A stretch of DNA of 64,000 bases from Mycolicibacter sp. MU0083 (GCF_963378075.1 NZ_OY726394.1:248001-312000); one strand, 5' to 3'; counted from the first letter of the stretch, positions 27,957 to 37,260 are shown. Notes: generated from the sequence alone by a model not told the origin. Program-made: numbers and translations.

Positions 27957-28837
27957 AGCTGGCTTGTCGCACCGGATTCCGAGGCGTCTTCCCTGGCATC
28001 AAGCCAGGCCACCCCGGCGCGTGCAGCGCGGATCAACGCGCCCCGCTCACCGAAATAGGATGCGATCAAACCCAATCCGGGAAGGGTGCCGAGTCGCTGG
28101 TAGATCTTCTTGGGGTGCGGACGCTTGCCGGCCTCTTCGAACGTCGCCCGCAGGATGCCGGCCAACTGCCAGACCGTGCGGGTGATCACCACCGGGGTCG
28201 AAGAGGTGATCGACTTCAACGGTTTCCAGCCGGGCGGCGGCGTCTGCGGCAGCGGCTCCGGATCGCGTGGTGCGGAAACATCGAAATCCTCCGGAATGCG
28301 ACGCCCACACAACACCTCCGCGAGCAGTCGCACTTGCTCGCCCCGGTCGGTCACGCCGTACTCGCGGGCAAGCGCGCACAGCACGATCGCGTGGTTGACG
28401 AATCCCGCCAGCTCGCCCACCGGAACCACCCGCGACAGCCACCCGAACGCGCCGGGGGAGGCCACCACCAGGGTGTTGAGCGCACCGACTCGGTGTACCC
28501 ACCAGTGCACGCGCTGTTCGCGACTCATTCGCTCCCAGGCCGCGGTGCCCGGCAGGTCGGCGGCGTTGATCAACAGCGCCCCGGCGTTCAGGGCGCGATT
28601 GCCGACGCTGGGGCCACGACCGGCCTCGCTCCGGCGGTGTCGTAACCGGAACCGGCGGATCCGCTGGGTCAATCCCTGCGGCGGAGTCAGCAGCCGGCGG
28701 GTGCGACTGCGCAGACCGATCGGATCGGCTTCGGAGAGCAGGTCGAGCAGGGGATCGATAACGGCCACGGCGCGGCTGAGCGCGTCGGCGACGTCGGCAT
28801 CGGTGAGAGCGGTGTGCGGCTTCGGGAACAGACCCAT
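27953..28837 (-). CDS. Unrecognised 294-residue protein
   Basis: The product was not assigned to a family. It is basic in the middle (RRLLTPPQGLTQRIRRFRLRHRR, a likely membrane-surface or nucleic-acid contact), has a hydrophobic helical stretch around 120-165 (HRVGALNTLVVASPGAFGW), and no signal peptide. A Pro-rich hinge is followed by an Arg/Lys-rich C-terminal domain. Start ATG at 28837. It overlaps the convergent GH16 stop by four bases and runs in the same direction as the upstream SDR gene. Function unknown. Confidence 0.7.
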   Translation of the reverse strand: MGLFPKPHTALTDADVADALSRAVAVIDPLLDLLSEADPIGLRSRTRRLLTPPQGLTQRIRRFRLRHRRSEAGRGPSVGNRALNAGALLINAADLPGTAAWERMSREQRVHWWVHRVGALNTLVVASPGAFGWLSRVVPVGELAGFVNHAIVLCALAREYGVTDRGEQVRLLAEVLCGRRIPEDFDVSAPRDPEPLPQTPPPGWKPLKSITSSTPVVITRTVWQLAGILRATFEEAGKRPHPKKIYQRLGTLPGLGLIASYFGERGALIRAARAGVAWLDAREDASESGATSQL

Positions 28838-28879
28838 GCCGATGATTGTGACCGGTTCACCGGGATGTGCGCGACGTTC

Positions 28880-29719
28880 TCATCCCACGTCGTCGAAGTC
28901 GGTCGATTCGGACACCGCGCGCCACCGGGCCAACTCGGACTGCACCCCGACGATCTTGGCCTCCACCGCCGCGATGGTGTCGTTGCCCAGGAGCAGGCGT
29001 ACCGGGGGCTCGTCCGCCTCGATGACGTCGATGATCGCCGCCGCCGCCTTGACCGGGTCGCCGGGCTGGTCGTGGTTACGTTCGCCTGCGGTCACGCGCA
29101 TCTGGCCCGCGGGGCCGTCGGCGTAATCCTCGATGACGTTCTGCTGGATCTGCAGGCTCGACGAGTCGAGGAAGTCGGTGCGAAAGTAGCCGGGCTCCAC
29201 CACCATCACGTGGACACCCAGTGGGCGCAGTTCGGCGTGAAGCGCCTCGGAAAGCGCCTCGACGGCGAACTTGGTGGATGCGTAAACGCCCCATCCCGGC
29301 GAGCTGACGAATCCTCCCACCGAGGAGATGTTGACGATCGCGCCGGATCGCTGCGCCCGCAGTACCGGAGCGATGGCACGCGTGACGGTCAACAGGCCGA
29401 AGACATTGGTCTCATAGACGGCCCGGACCTCGGCGTCGGTGGCCTCCTCTACCGCTCCGAGCAGACCGCGGCCGGCATTGTTGATCAGCACATCGATACG
29501 GCCGAACCGTTCCATCGTCGCCTGGACCGCCTGGCGGGCCTGGTCATCGTCGGTGACGTCGAGCGCGACGGCGAGCAGGTTGTCGTTCTCGCCGAGGGCG
29601 TCGGTGACCGCCGCGGCGCGCCGCGCGGTCGCGACCACCCGGTGGCCGCGGTCCAGCAGGTCGCGAGCGATCTGCAGCCCGAACCCGCGGGAAGCTCCGG
29701 TGATGAACCAAACGCTCAT
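28880..29719 (-). CDS. Short-chain dehydrogenase/reductase
   Basis: The 279-residue product is a classical SDR. The NAD(P)-binding motif is TGASRGFG near residue 7, followed by an Asp after beta-3 (LDVTDDD), NNAG, a catalytic Ser in NISSVGG and YASTK as the Tyr-Lys pair. An Arg in the ATARR segment suggests NADP. The ATG at 29719 is preceded by GAAGGG. It is divergent from a LysR regulator, the usual sign that the regulator controls it. The substrate cannot be told from the sequence. Confidence 0.9.
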   Translation of the reverse strand: MSVWFITGASRGFGLQIARDLLDRGHRVVATARRAAAVTDALGENDNLLAVALDVTDDDQARQAVQATMERFGRIDVLINNAGRGLLGAVEEATDAEVRAVYETNVFGLLTVTRAIAPVLRAQRSGAIVNISSVGGFVSSPGWGVYASTKFAVEALSEALHAELRPLGVHVMVVEPGYFRTDFLDSSSLQIQQNVIEDYADGPAGQMRVTAGERNHDQPGDPVKAAAAIIDVIEADEPPVRLLLGNDTIAAVEAKIVGVQSELARWRAVSESTDFDDVG

Positions 29720-29738
29720 GACCTGCACCCTTCGTCGT

Positions 29739-29759
29739 ATCCATTTAGATGCCTCGGAT
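29739..29759. promoter_or_regulatory. Possible LysR-type operator
   Basis: ATCC (29739-29742) and GGAT (29756-29759) form an inverted repeat with 13 bases between, in the 77-bp gap between the SDR and LysR genes. Arms are short, so this is tentative. Confidence 0.3.
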
Positions 29760-29783
29760 GGTGTGATGCAAGAGGTTCGGGGA

Positions 29784-29789
29784 TATATT
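29784..29789 (+). promoter_or_regulatory. -10 hexamer of the LysR gene
   Basis: TATATT ends seven bases before the ATC at 29797, exactly the spacing that precedes leaderless start codons elsewhere in the window. Confidence 0.5.
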
Positions 29790-29796
29790 TGCGTCC

Positions 29797-30729
29797 ATCG
29801 ACATCAATACCCGCAAGCTGCGCCACTTCGTCGTCGTCGCCGAGGAATTGCACTTCAGCCGCGCAGCCACCCGCCTCTACCTGACGCAGCAGGCCCTCAG
29901 CCGCGAGATCAAGGAACTCGAGACCTGGGTGGGCGCCAAACTGCTGGATCGCACCACCCGGAAAGTGACGCTGACCGAGGCCGGCCAGATCTTCCTGTCC
30001 GGCGCGTATGCCGTCCTGGGCGCCCTGGACGGCGCGGTCGCCGACACCATGCGGGCGGTGCGCGGGTTGTCGGGCACGCTGCGACTGGGCTACATCCCCG
30101 GTGCCGCACTGGAGTTGACGGGGCTGATCGTCGACGAGTTCCGCAACCGGTTCCCCGAGGTCGACGTCATCATGCGGGAGTTCCCGGTCGGTGACCCGTC
30201 GGCGGGCCTGGACTCCGGGGCCAGTGATGTGGCGCTGCTGCGGTTGCCGGTGAGCACCCCCGACATCGAGACCGAGCAACTGTTCGTCGATCCGGTCGTG
30301 GTGATGGTGTCGGCCACCCATCGTCACGCCGAGCGCCGGTCGGTTTCGGTGATGGACCTGATCGACGACCCGATCACGAGTGCCGATACCGACGATGCGG
30401 CGCACCGGGAGTTCTGGTGCCTGGAGTCGGTGCGCAGCGGGACGACCCCGGCCCGGCGCGTGCTGATCAATTCGATCACCGAGGAGGCTCAGGTGGTCGC
30501 GGCCGGGATGGCGGTCGCGGTCTCGAGTTCCGCGGTGATGCAGTATCTGCCGGCGCCGGGTGTGCGCTGCGTGCCGATCGACGACTGGCCGGGGTCGGTG
30601 GCCGCGGTCGGCTGGCCGCGCCACGAGACCGCGCCTTTGGTGGCCCAATTCGTGGAGGTGGCGTGCACGGTTCGTGACCGGGAGGTCGAAACCGTGCGCC
30701 AGATCGAAGACCGGCTGATCCGCCGCTGA
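29797..30729 (+). CDS. LysR-family regulator with a non-canonical ATC start
   Basis: The product has the LysR winged helix at its very start (IDINTRKLRHFVVVAEELHF, then TQQALSREI) and a periplasmic-binding-protein-like effector domain. The frame is closed upstream by a TGA at 29764, and no ATG, GTG or TTG occurs before codon 18 of the homologous region. The first normal start (TTG, 29848) would remove half of the DNA-binding domain. The codon at the expected first position is ATC, seven bases after TATATT. Either ATC is used on a leaderless mRNA or the codon has mutated. It is divergent from an SDR gene that it probably controls. Confidence 0.8.
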   Translation: MDINTRKLRHFVVVAEELHFSRAATRLYLTQQALSREIKELETWVGAKLLDRTTRKVTLTEAGQIFLSGAYAVLGALDGAVADTMRAVRGLSGTLRLGYIPGAALELTGLIVDEFRNRFPEVDVIMREFPVGDPSAGLDSGASDVALLRLPVSTPDIETEQLFVDPVVVMVSATHRHAERRSVSVMDLIDDPITSADTDDAAHREFWCLESVRSGTTPARRVLINSITEEAQVVAAGMAVAVSSSAVMQYLPAPGVRCVPIDDWPGSVAAVGWPRHETAPLVAQFVEVACTVRDREVETVRQIEDRLIRR

Positions 30730-30884
30730 TCGCTGACGATCCCCCGGGGGCGTCGAGTGCGGTCGCAACTGCGCTATTTCGTCGACGAAAACACCGCAAT
30801 CGCTAATGACTGTCATATATTCTTCTTGGGTTATTGGTCCGGTTCGCTCAGGAATGGGCGATTGTTCGCAGTCCGGAGGTCCCC

Positions 30885-32441
30885 GTGAAGCATTCGTCCG
30901 TACGCGACCGGGTCACCCTCCCGTTGGCGCTGTCCTGTGCCGCGCTTGCGGCCCTGCCCGCATCGCCGGCCCCGGCGGCACCGCCGAGCTCCGAAATCCT
31001 TTCCGCGGCAGTGCGACTGCTGTCCGGGGACGGCTCCGACTACCTGCCGATCGACAGCACTCCGGGGCCCGGCGACGGGGTGGCGTTGATGATGGGCGGC
31101 AGCGGATCGCCGTGGCCGTCGGTGGAGACGATGCAGGCGTCGTTCAACTACTACTCCAACGCCAATGTCGCGAACTTCGGTGACTACGTACCGATCCGGG
31201 TGTTCACCCCCGAGGGTGCCTCCCCGGCGTTCGGCGGCATCAAGAGCCTGCCCTACACCGAATCGGTGCGTCAGGGCGTGCAGGCGCTGGAGGCCCGGAT
31301 TCAAGAAGAACTGCGGCTGGGGCACCCGGTGTCGTCCGTCGGCGTCTCGCAGAGCTCGAACATCAACTCGGTGGTGCTGCGCGACATCGCCGAGGGCCGG
31401 TTCGTGCCCGATTACAGCAACGTGCCCGCGGGGACCGTGCCGCTGCAGTTCCTGAGCCTGGGCAATCCGAGCAACCCCAACGGCGGCTTCCTGGAGCGCT
31501 TCCATCTGCCCGAGGACCCCACCGCCACCGTCGCCAGCGTCGGCCTGACGTTCGACGGTGCGGCCGCCACCGACACCGGCATCCCGGTGGTCAGTTACTG
31601 CCTGGAGTACGACCCGAACTGCGACTTCCCGCTCTACACGCAGAATTTCATCTCGGACATCAACTCGATGATCGGCTGGGCGCTGGTCCACCCGTACTAC
31701 ATCACCGGGGTGCTCGGGCCGGGTATCGGTGCGACCCACGACGAGATCGCGAATGCCATCGAACTGCCGACCAGCGAGGGCTACGACGGCGGCAGCACCT
31801 TCTACATGATGCCGTGGGAGGGCCAACTGCCGTTGGCGACGATCATCCAGGCGTTCGCCGGCAAGCCGATCGCCGATCTGCTGGAGCCGGTGCTGACGGT
31901 GATCTCGAACCTGGGCTACGGCACCGACCCCACCATCGGCTGGTCGACGTTGCCGGCCGATGTGCCCACCACACTGCAGCCCTACCCGACGCTGACCTCC
32001 GAGGAGTTCGACACGATCCTGGGCGCGCTGTGGGACGCGACCAAGCAGGGCGTCAACGACTTCTTCTACGCCCTGTCGCACCCCGAGGAGGACGCCGGCG
32101 GCGGACTGCTGGCCAGTCTGCTGGGCGGCGGGTCCGACGAGGTGTCGAACGGGCCGCAGTCGCTGGCCGAGATCGCCGACGGGGTCAGCAGTCTGATCTC
32201 GCACGTCAGCGCGCTGTCGATGCCGATCTCCGACATCTTCAACGCGTTGACCGTCGCGCTGCCGGCGCACTCGCTGACGGTGTTCATGAACTCCCTGGAT
32301 GAGGGCAAGGACTTCGGTGAGGCGCTGTCGCTGACGTCGGCGTTCGCGACCGGGCTGCAGGCGCTGGCCGGCGGCTTCCTGGCGATCGTCGGGGTCAACG
32401 CGCTGCCGGACATCCTGGGGGATCTGGACCAGATCTTCTAG
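30885..32441 (+). CDS. Secreted PE-PPE-domain serine hydrolase
   Basis: The 518-residue product has a Sec-type signal peptide (about 1-30) followed by a PE-PPE domain (PF08237-type), an alpha/beta serine hydrolase fold normally attached to PE or PPE proteins. The nucleophile motif is GVSQSS with Ser155, in the expected place after MMGGSGSPWPS and SFNYYSN. The C-terminal 200 residues are helical and hydrophobic. There is no PE or PPE domain, so export would be by Sec rather than type VII. The GTG at 30885 has GGAGG five bases upstream. Known relatives act as esterases; the substrate here is unknown. Confidence 0.88.
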   Translation: MKHSSVRDRVTLPLALSCAALAALPASPAPAAPPSSEILSAAVRLLSGDGSDYLPIDSTPGPGDGVALMMGGSGSPWPSVETMQASFNYYSNANVANFGDYVPIRVFTPEGASPAFGGIKSLPYTESVRQGVQALEARIQEELRLGHPVSSVGVSQSSNINSVVLRDIAEGRFVPDYSNVPAGTVPLQFLSLGNPSNPNGGFLERFHLPEDPTATVASVGLTFDGAAATDTGIPVVSYCLEYDPNCDFPLYTQNFISDINSMIGWALVHPYYITGVLGPGIGATHDEIANAIELPTSEGYDGGSTFYMMPWEGQLPLATIIQAFAGKPIADLLEPVLTVISNLGYGTDPTIGWSTLPADVPTTLQPYPTLTSEEFDTILGALWDATKQGVNDFFYALSHPEEDAGGGLLASLLGGGSDEVSNGPQSLAEIADGVSSLISHVSALSMPISDIFNALTVALPAHSLTVFMNSLDEGKDFGEALSLTSAFATGLQALAGGFLAIVGVNALPDILGDLDQIF

Positions 32442-32458
32442 GGGGCGTCGCCGGGGTA

Positions 32459-32532
32459 TGGAGCCGATGACGGGAATCGAACCCGCGTATTCAGCTTGGG
32501 AAGCTGATGTTCTGCCATTGAACTACATCGGC
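32459..32532 (-). tRNA. tRNA-Gly, anticodon CCC
   Basis: The minus strand folds into a full cloverleaf. The acceptor is GCCGATG/CATCGGC with discriminator T and an encoded CCA. The anticodon stem is TCAGC/GCTGA around loop TTCCCAA, giving anticodon CCC. The T arm is GCGGG-TTCGATT-CCCGT. U73 is normal for glycine tRNAs. A glycine tRNA lies beside dcd in M. tuberculosis too. Confidence 0.95.
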
Positions 32533-32655
32533 ACTGGTGCGCTAGCAGGCTAGCATCCGGCGGGCTTGCCGCTTGCCGAGTGTGCGGTTTCATCCGGCAA
32601 ACGTGGCGCGTTGCCGATAAAGCCGCACGACGGGCACGTCGCCAGGCCCAGCGGA

Positions 32656-32661
32656 TACGCT
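32656..32661 (+). promoter_or_regulatory. -10 hexamer of leaderless dcd
   Basis: TACGCT ends six bases before the dcd GTG at 32668. Confidence 0.5.
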
Positions 32662-32667
32662 TTTGCC

Positions 32668-33240
32668 GTGCTGCTCTCCGATCGCGATCTGCGGGCCGAA
32701 ATCGCTGCCGGCCGACTGGGTATCGACCCGTTCGACGATGCCCTGGTACAGCCCTCCAGCGTGGACGTTCGCCTCGACAGTCTGTTCCGGGTGTTCAACA
32801 ACACCCGCTACACCCACATCGACCCCGCTCAACAGCAGGACGAGCTCACCACGCTGGTCGAACCCAAACCCGGCGAGCCGTTCGTGCTGCATCCCGGCGA
32901 GTTCGTCCTGGGCTCCACCCTGGAGTGCTGCAGCCTGCCCGAAGATCTGGCCGGCCGGCTGGAGGGCAAGTCGAGCCTGGGCCGGCTGGGCCTGTTGACG
33001 CACTCCACCGCGGGTTTCATCGACCCCGGCTTCTCCGGGCACATCACCTTGGAGCTGTCCAACGTGGCGAATCTGCCCATCACATTGTGGCCGGGGATGA
33101 AGATCGGCCAGCTGTGTCTGCTGCGGTTGACGAGTCCGGCGGAACACCCGTACGGCAGTAAACGCGTAGGGTCGAAATATCAGGGCCAGCGCGGGCCGAC
33201 GCCGTCCCGCTCGTACCAGAACTTCATCAAGTCCAGCTAG
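32668..33240 (+). CDS. dcd: dCTP deaminase (bifunctional, dUMP-forming)
   Basis: Dcd deaminates dCTP, and the mycobacterial enzyme also hydrolyses the product to dUMP, feeding thymidylate synthesis. The 190-residue product is full length. It has [14 protein letters not shown] near the N-terminus and the family's substrate site [12 protein letters not shown], followed by [19 protein letters not shown]. The C-terminal tail ([16 protein letters not shown]) closes over the nucleotide. The GTG at 32668 gives the standard N-terminus and follows TACGCT by six bases. The gene directly follows tRNA-Gly, which is on the other strand. Confidence 0.96.
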   Translation: MLLSDRDLRAEIAAGRLGIDPFDDALVQPSSVDVRLDSLFRVFNNTRYTHIDPAQQQDELTTLVEPKPGEPFVLHPGEFVLGSTLECCSLPEDLAGRLEGKSSLGRLGLLTHSTAGFIDPGFSGHITLELSNVANLPITLWPGMKIGQLCLLRLTSPAEHPYGSKRVGSKYQGQRGPTPSRSYQNFIKSS

Positions 33241-33315
33241 GTCTGGCGATGTAGCGCCGCGGGGGCGGCGAGGTAGACGCCATCGACGGGCCCTGGCAGT
33301 CACAGGGGAGGTTTG

Positions 33316-34790
33316 GTGGACATCGTTCTCGGGGTGTCGGTGGCACCCTCGACGGTCCGCATGGTGTTGGTGGAAGGCGAGAACGCCGACGGCGTCACCG
33401 TGGAGCGCGACGACTTCGACGTGAAATCGGGCCCGCAGGACGCCCCCGAGCGGGTGGTCTCGGCGATCCTGGGCACGCGTGAGGGCGCCCGGGAGGGCGG
33501 CTATCAGATCAGCTCGACCGGCGTGACCTGGAGCAGTCAGGCCGAGGCGAACGCGCTGCGGGAGGCGTTGGCCGGACGCAAGGTCGAGAACGTGATGCTG
33601 GTGTCGACGTTCCTGGCCGCGGCCGCGCTCGCCCAGTCGGTGGGTGCTGCGACGCGCTACGCCCGCACCGCCCTGCTGTTCGTCGAACCGGAGGCGGCCA
33701 CCCTGGCCGTCGTCAACTCCGACGACGGCTCCATCGCCGAGATGCACCGGCAGGCGCTCTCCCCCGACGACGTCAGTGCCGTCGGCGAGATCGCCGAGCT
33801 GGCCGGGGGTGCGCAACGGTTGGACTCGCGCCCGGACGGCCTGTTCGTGGTCGGATCGGGTGTCAACGTCGAGATGATCAAGGGCGAGCTGGACGGCGCC
33901 ACCACGCTGCCGGTCAGCGTGCCGGACGAGCCGGAGATGGCGCTGGCCCGCGGAGCCGCGCTGGCCAGTGCCCACGCCCCGCTGTTCTCGTCGTCGACGC
34001 GGGCCCAGGCGTGGGCACAGGATCCGGGCACCGGGGGGCTGGACCCGGTACTGGCCGGTGTCGGGTACGCCTATGTCGCACCGGCGGAGGTGGACTACAA
34101 CGCCACCTCGAACAACGAGCCCTTGGCCTACAGCGCGGTTCCCGACACCGGCTACTCCGACGTCGCCTTTCCCGATGTGGCCGACGATCCGGAACTCGTC
34201 GATTCCCGGATGCTGGATTTCAGTACCGCGATCCAGCCTCGGGAACGTAAGCCGATGCTGGTCACCGGCGGCGTCGCCGCGCTGTTTGTGATCGGGGTGC
34301 TGGGGCTGGCGATCGCGCTGGCGGTGGGGATGCGGGCGGCCAAGGAGCAGCGACCCGACGTGCGGGCCAATGTCGTCACCCATCAGACTCCGCCGCCCAA
34401 GGCGGTCGTCACACCGGCACCACCGCCGCCCGCGGCTCCGCCCGCCCCGGTCGGCGAGCAGGCCCCGCCGCAGGCGCCCCCACCCGTGCCGGCGGCTCCC
34501 GCTCCGCGGGCTCCGCGCCGTTGCCGGTGGCGCCGCCCCCACCGCCCCTGCCGCCGCCGGCGTTGCCGCCCCCGCCGCTGCCCAACCTGGGCATTCCCGG
34601 TCTGCCAGGTGGCCCGCCGCTGTTCAAGCCGCCGCGCGGCGGCTGGGGTGACGACGACTGGGGCCGTGGCGGCGGCCGGGGCGGTGGTCGTGGCGGCGGG
34701 CACGGTGGCGGCCGCGGCGGCGACCACGGTGGTGGGCATGGTCGCGGTGGCGGCGGGTTCCCGTTCAAGATTCCCGGTCTGCACTTCTGA
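33316..34790 (+). CDS. DUF7159-like membrane protein, copy 1, with a frameshift in the Pro-rich region
   Basis: The N-terminal 270 residues form an actin/Hsp70-like domain (VDIVLGVSVAPSTVRMVLVEGE) with a VGSGVNVEMI loop, then a transmembrane helix near 320-340 and a Pro-rich stretch. Around 34500-34520 the frame breaks. The original frame turns into Arg-rich and Ala-rich nonsense to 34827, while the next frame continues with proline runs and ends in a Gly-rich tail (FPFKIPGLHF) at 34790, as in copy 2. A one-base deletion in GC-rich DNA explains it. GGGGAGG precedes the GTG. Whether the break is real, programmed or a sequencing error cannot be decided here. Confidence 0.72.
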
Positions 34791-34857
34791 GTGGTTAGAA
34801 ACCCCACAAAGTTATAAGATGTGCTAAATACTTGTCGGCCGTTGCGGAGGAGGTGCG

Positions 34858-36447
34858 GTGGACATCGTTCTCGGGGTTTCGATGGCGCCGCCATCGGTCC
34901 GGATGGTGCTCGTCGAGGGGGAGCGCGCCGCCGGTGTGACCGTCGACGAAGACGGCTTCGAGGTCGACGGCGCCGACGCCGCCCTGCCCGAGCAGGTGGT
35001 GGCGGCCATCCTGGGCACTCAGGAGAGCGCGCGGGAGAGCGGCTACCGGTTGGCCTCGACGGGCGTGACCGTCACCGATCAGCTGCAGGCCGGCCGGCTG
35101 CGCGACGTGCTGGCCGACCACCGCGTGGAGAACGTGATGCTGGTTTCGGCGTTCCTGGCCGCCGCCGCGTTGGCCCAGGTGGTGGGTGGATCGGTCGGCT
35201 ACCAGCGGACCGCGCTGATGTTCGTCGAACCCGGAAGCGCGACGCTGGCGGTCGTCGATTCGTCGGACGGCTCGGTCACCGAAGTGCAGCGGGTCGTGTT
35301 GCCCGCCGACGACGCGGCCGCGGTGAACACGATGAAGCGCCTTGCCGCAGAGGCCGGTCGACTGCCGTCGCGGCCCGCGGGCCTGTTCGTCGTGGGCTCC
35401 GGGGTGAACGTCGACGTGATCAAACCGGAACTGGATGCGGCCAGCCTGCTGCCGGTCAGCGTGCCGGAGGAGCCTGAGACCGCGCTGGCGCGCGGCGCGG
35501 CGCTGGCCAGTGCCCACGCCCCGTTGTTCGACTCCTCGACGTCGGCCTTGGCGTGGGCGCGTGACCCCGGCACCGGCATGATCGACCCGGATCTGGTGGC
35601 GCTGAGCTACTCCTACCAGAGCGACTACGACGCCACCGTGAGCGAGTACGCGCTGGCCTACAGTGCGGTTCCCGACGACACCGACAGCGGCTACCTGCCG
35701 TTGCTGGGCGGCGGGGAGCCCGTCGCCGAGTACGACGAGGACTATCCGCCGAGTTCCGGCCTTCGCCCGTACGACGAACTGGATCTTGAGCCCGCTACCG
35801 AGTCGCGCCGCAAGCCGTTCGTCCTGGTCGGCAGTGGTCTGGCGGCGTTCTTTGTCGTCGGGGTGACCAGTCTGGCGGTAGCGCTGGCCGTCAACATCCG
35901 GCCCACCGCCGCCGATCATCCGCCGCCCAGTCAACACATCGTCGTACCCACCCAGCAGGCGCCGGCACCGGCACCGGCGCCGGAGGTGGCGCCCAAGAAG
36001 GCCCCACCGGTGGTGCAGGCTCCGGCGCCGCCGGCGGCCCGCCCGGTGCCCGCCGCACCCGCCCCGGCTCCCGCGGCTCCGGCGCCTCCGCCGGCGGCTC
36101 CGGCTCCGGTGCCGATCCCGATACCGGTCCAGGTGCCGGTACCGGCGCCGGCGGCTCCGGCGCCCATCGAGGTGCCCGCCCCGGCCGCCCCGGCGCCCCC
36201 GCCGCCGGTCGTCAAGAAGCCGGCCTGGCCGCCGATCTTCAACCCGCCCAAGCAGAATCCGCCCAAGCAGAATCCGCCGAAGCAGAGTTCGCCGGGCAAC
36301 GACGGTGGCGGCAAGAAGGGCGGAGCTCCCTCGCCGTGGCTTCCCGGTGTCGGCAGCAATGGCGGCGGGTCGAGCCCCTGGCTGCCCGGTTTCGGTGGCG
36401 GCGGCAACAGCGGCGGAGGCCGCGGCAACAGTGGTTGGCCCTTCTGA
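34858..36447 (+). CDS. DUF7159-like membrane protein, copy 2, intact
   Basis: The 529-residue product is an intact paralogue of the upstream gene. The same N-terminal domain (VDIVLGVSMAPPSVRMVLVEGE) is followed by a transmembrane helix at about 318-342, a long Pro/Ala stretch and a Gly/Pro/Asn tail with PPKQNPPKQN repeats ending SGWPF. The N-terminus is cytosolic and the tail extracytoplasmic. Function unknown. The domain lacks clear ATPase motifs despite its actin-like look. A strong GGAGGAGG precedes the GTG, and the 67-bp gap to copy 1 is AT-rich and may carry its own promoter. Confidence 0.85.
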   Translation: MDIVLGVSMAPPSVRMVLVEGERAAGVTVDEDGFEVDGADAALPEQVVAAILGTQESARESGYRLASTGVTVTDQLQAGRLRDVLADHRVENVMLVSAFLAAAALAQVVGGSVGYQRTALMFVEPGSATLAVVDSSDGSVTEVQRVVLPADDAAAVNTMKRLAAEAGRLPSRPAGLFVVGSGVNVDVIKPELDAASLLPVSVPEEPETALARGAALASAHAPLFDSSTSALAWARDPGTGMIDPDLVALSYSYQSDYDATVSEYALAYSAVPDDTDSGYLPLLGGGEPVAEYDEDYPPSSGLRPYDELDLEPATESRRKPFVLVGSGLAAFFVVGVTSLAVALAVNIRPTAADHPPPSQHIVVPTQQAPAPAPAPEVAPKKAPPVVQAPAPPAARPVPAAPAPAPAAPAPPPAAPAPVPIPIPVQVPVPAPAAPAPIEVPAPAAPAPPPPVVKKPAWPPIFNPPKQNPPKQNPPKQSSPGNDGGGKKGGAPSPWLPGVGSNGGGSSPWLPGFGGGGNSGGGRGNSGWPF

Positions 36448-36464
36448 GCGGCCGCGGATTCAAC

Positions 36465-36470
36465 TAGCCT
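36465..36470 (+). promoter_or_regulatory. -10 hexamer of leaderless maleylpyruvate-isomerase-like gene
   Basis: TAGCCT ends six bases before the GTG at 36477. Confidence 0.45.
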
Positions 36471-36476
36471 GACGGC

Positions 36477-37238
36477 GTGGATTACGCCGCAGCGTTACTC
36501 GATGAGACCCGTGCGTTCGGTGAGCTGTTTCGCGTCGGGGATCCCGCCCTGGCGATACCGACGTGCCCGGAATGGAACCTCACCCAGCTGTTCCGGCACT
36601 TCGGCCGCGGAAACCGTTGGGCTGCACAGATCATCGCGGACCGACGGGACAGCCCGCTGGACCCGCGCGACGTCGTCGGCGGCAAACCGCCCGCCGAGCC
36701 GGACGCCGCCGTGGAGTGGCTGCACGACGGTGCCCAGCGGGTACTGGACGCGGTCGCCGGCAGTGGGCCCGACACCCCGGTCTGGACGTTTCTCGGGCCG
36801 CGTCCGGCCGCGTGGTGGGTGCGACGGCGGTTGCACGAGGCCACGGTGCATCGCGCCGATGCAGCATTGGCGCTGGGTGTCGACTTCGATCTGCCGGCGG
36901 AGTTGGCCGCGGACGGGATCAGTGAACTGCTGGATCTGATCCCGGCCCTGGTGAGTCGCAACGCGCCGGCCTCACCGTTGGCCGACGGCCACAGCGTTCA
37001 TCTGCACGCCGACGACGACGGGCTCGGGTCGGCCGGCGAGTGGACCATCAGCCGGCCCGCGGGAACCGACACCGTGAGCTGGTCGCATGAACACGGCAAA
37101 GGGTCGGTGGCACTGCGTGGTTCGGCGCGGGATCTCTTCCTGGTGGTGACACGCCGGGTCGCGGTCGCCGATACCGGCATCGCGGTCTTCGGCGACCCGG
37201 CGGTCTGGCAGAACTGGGCCGACAGCACCGCCTTCTGA
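36477..37238 (+). CDS. Mycothiol-dependent maleylpyruvate-isomerase-family protein
   Basis: The 253-residue product has the DinB-like N-terminal four-helix bundle of actinobacterial maleylpyruvate isomerases: CPEWNLTQLFRHFGRGNRW with a metal-binding His, and RRLHEATVHRADA carrying the other ligands. A C-terminal SCP2-like domain follows. Members use mycothiol and divalent metal, but most, including this one, have unknown substrates. The GTG is leaderless-type. An NTF2-like gene follows after 22 bp. Confidence 0.82.
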   Translation: MDYAAALLDETRAFGELFRVGDPALAIPTCPEWNLTQLFRHFGRGNRWAAQIIADRRDSPLDPRDVVGGKPPAEPDAAVEWLHDGAQRVLDAVAGSGPDTPVWTFLGPRPAAWWVRRRLHEATVHRADAALALGVDFDLPAELAADGISELLDLIPALVSRNAPASPLADGHSVHLHADDDGLGSAGEWTISRPAGTDTVSWSHEHGKGSVALRGSARDLFLVVTRRVAVADTGIAVFGDPAVWQNWADSTAF

Positions 37239-37246
37239 GCGGGCGG

Positions 37247-37252
37247 TAGTTT
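37247..37252 (+). promoter_or_regulatory. -10 hexamer of NTF2-like gene
   Basis: TAGTTT lies eight bases before the ATG at 37261. Confidence 0.4.
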
Positions 37253-37260
37253 TGGCGAAC

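Noticed and set aside
29848..30729. TTG at 29848 as the LysR start
   Set aside because: It would delete the first 17 residues of the helix-turn-helix domain, which are clearly encoded upstream in frame.
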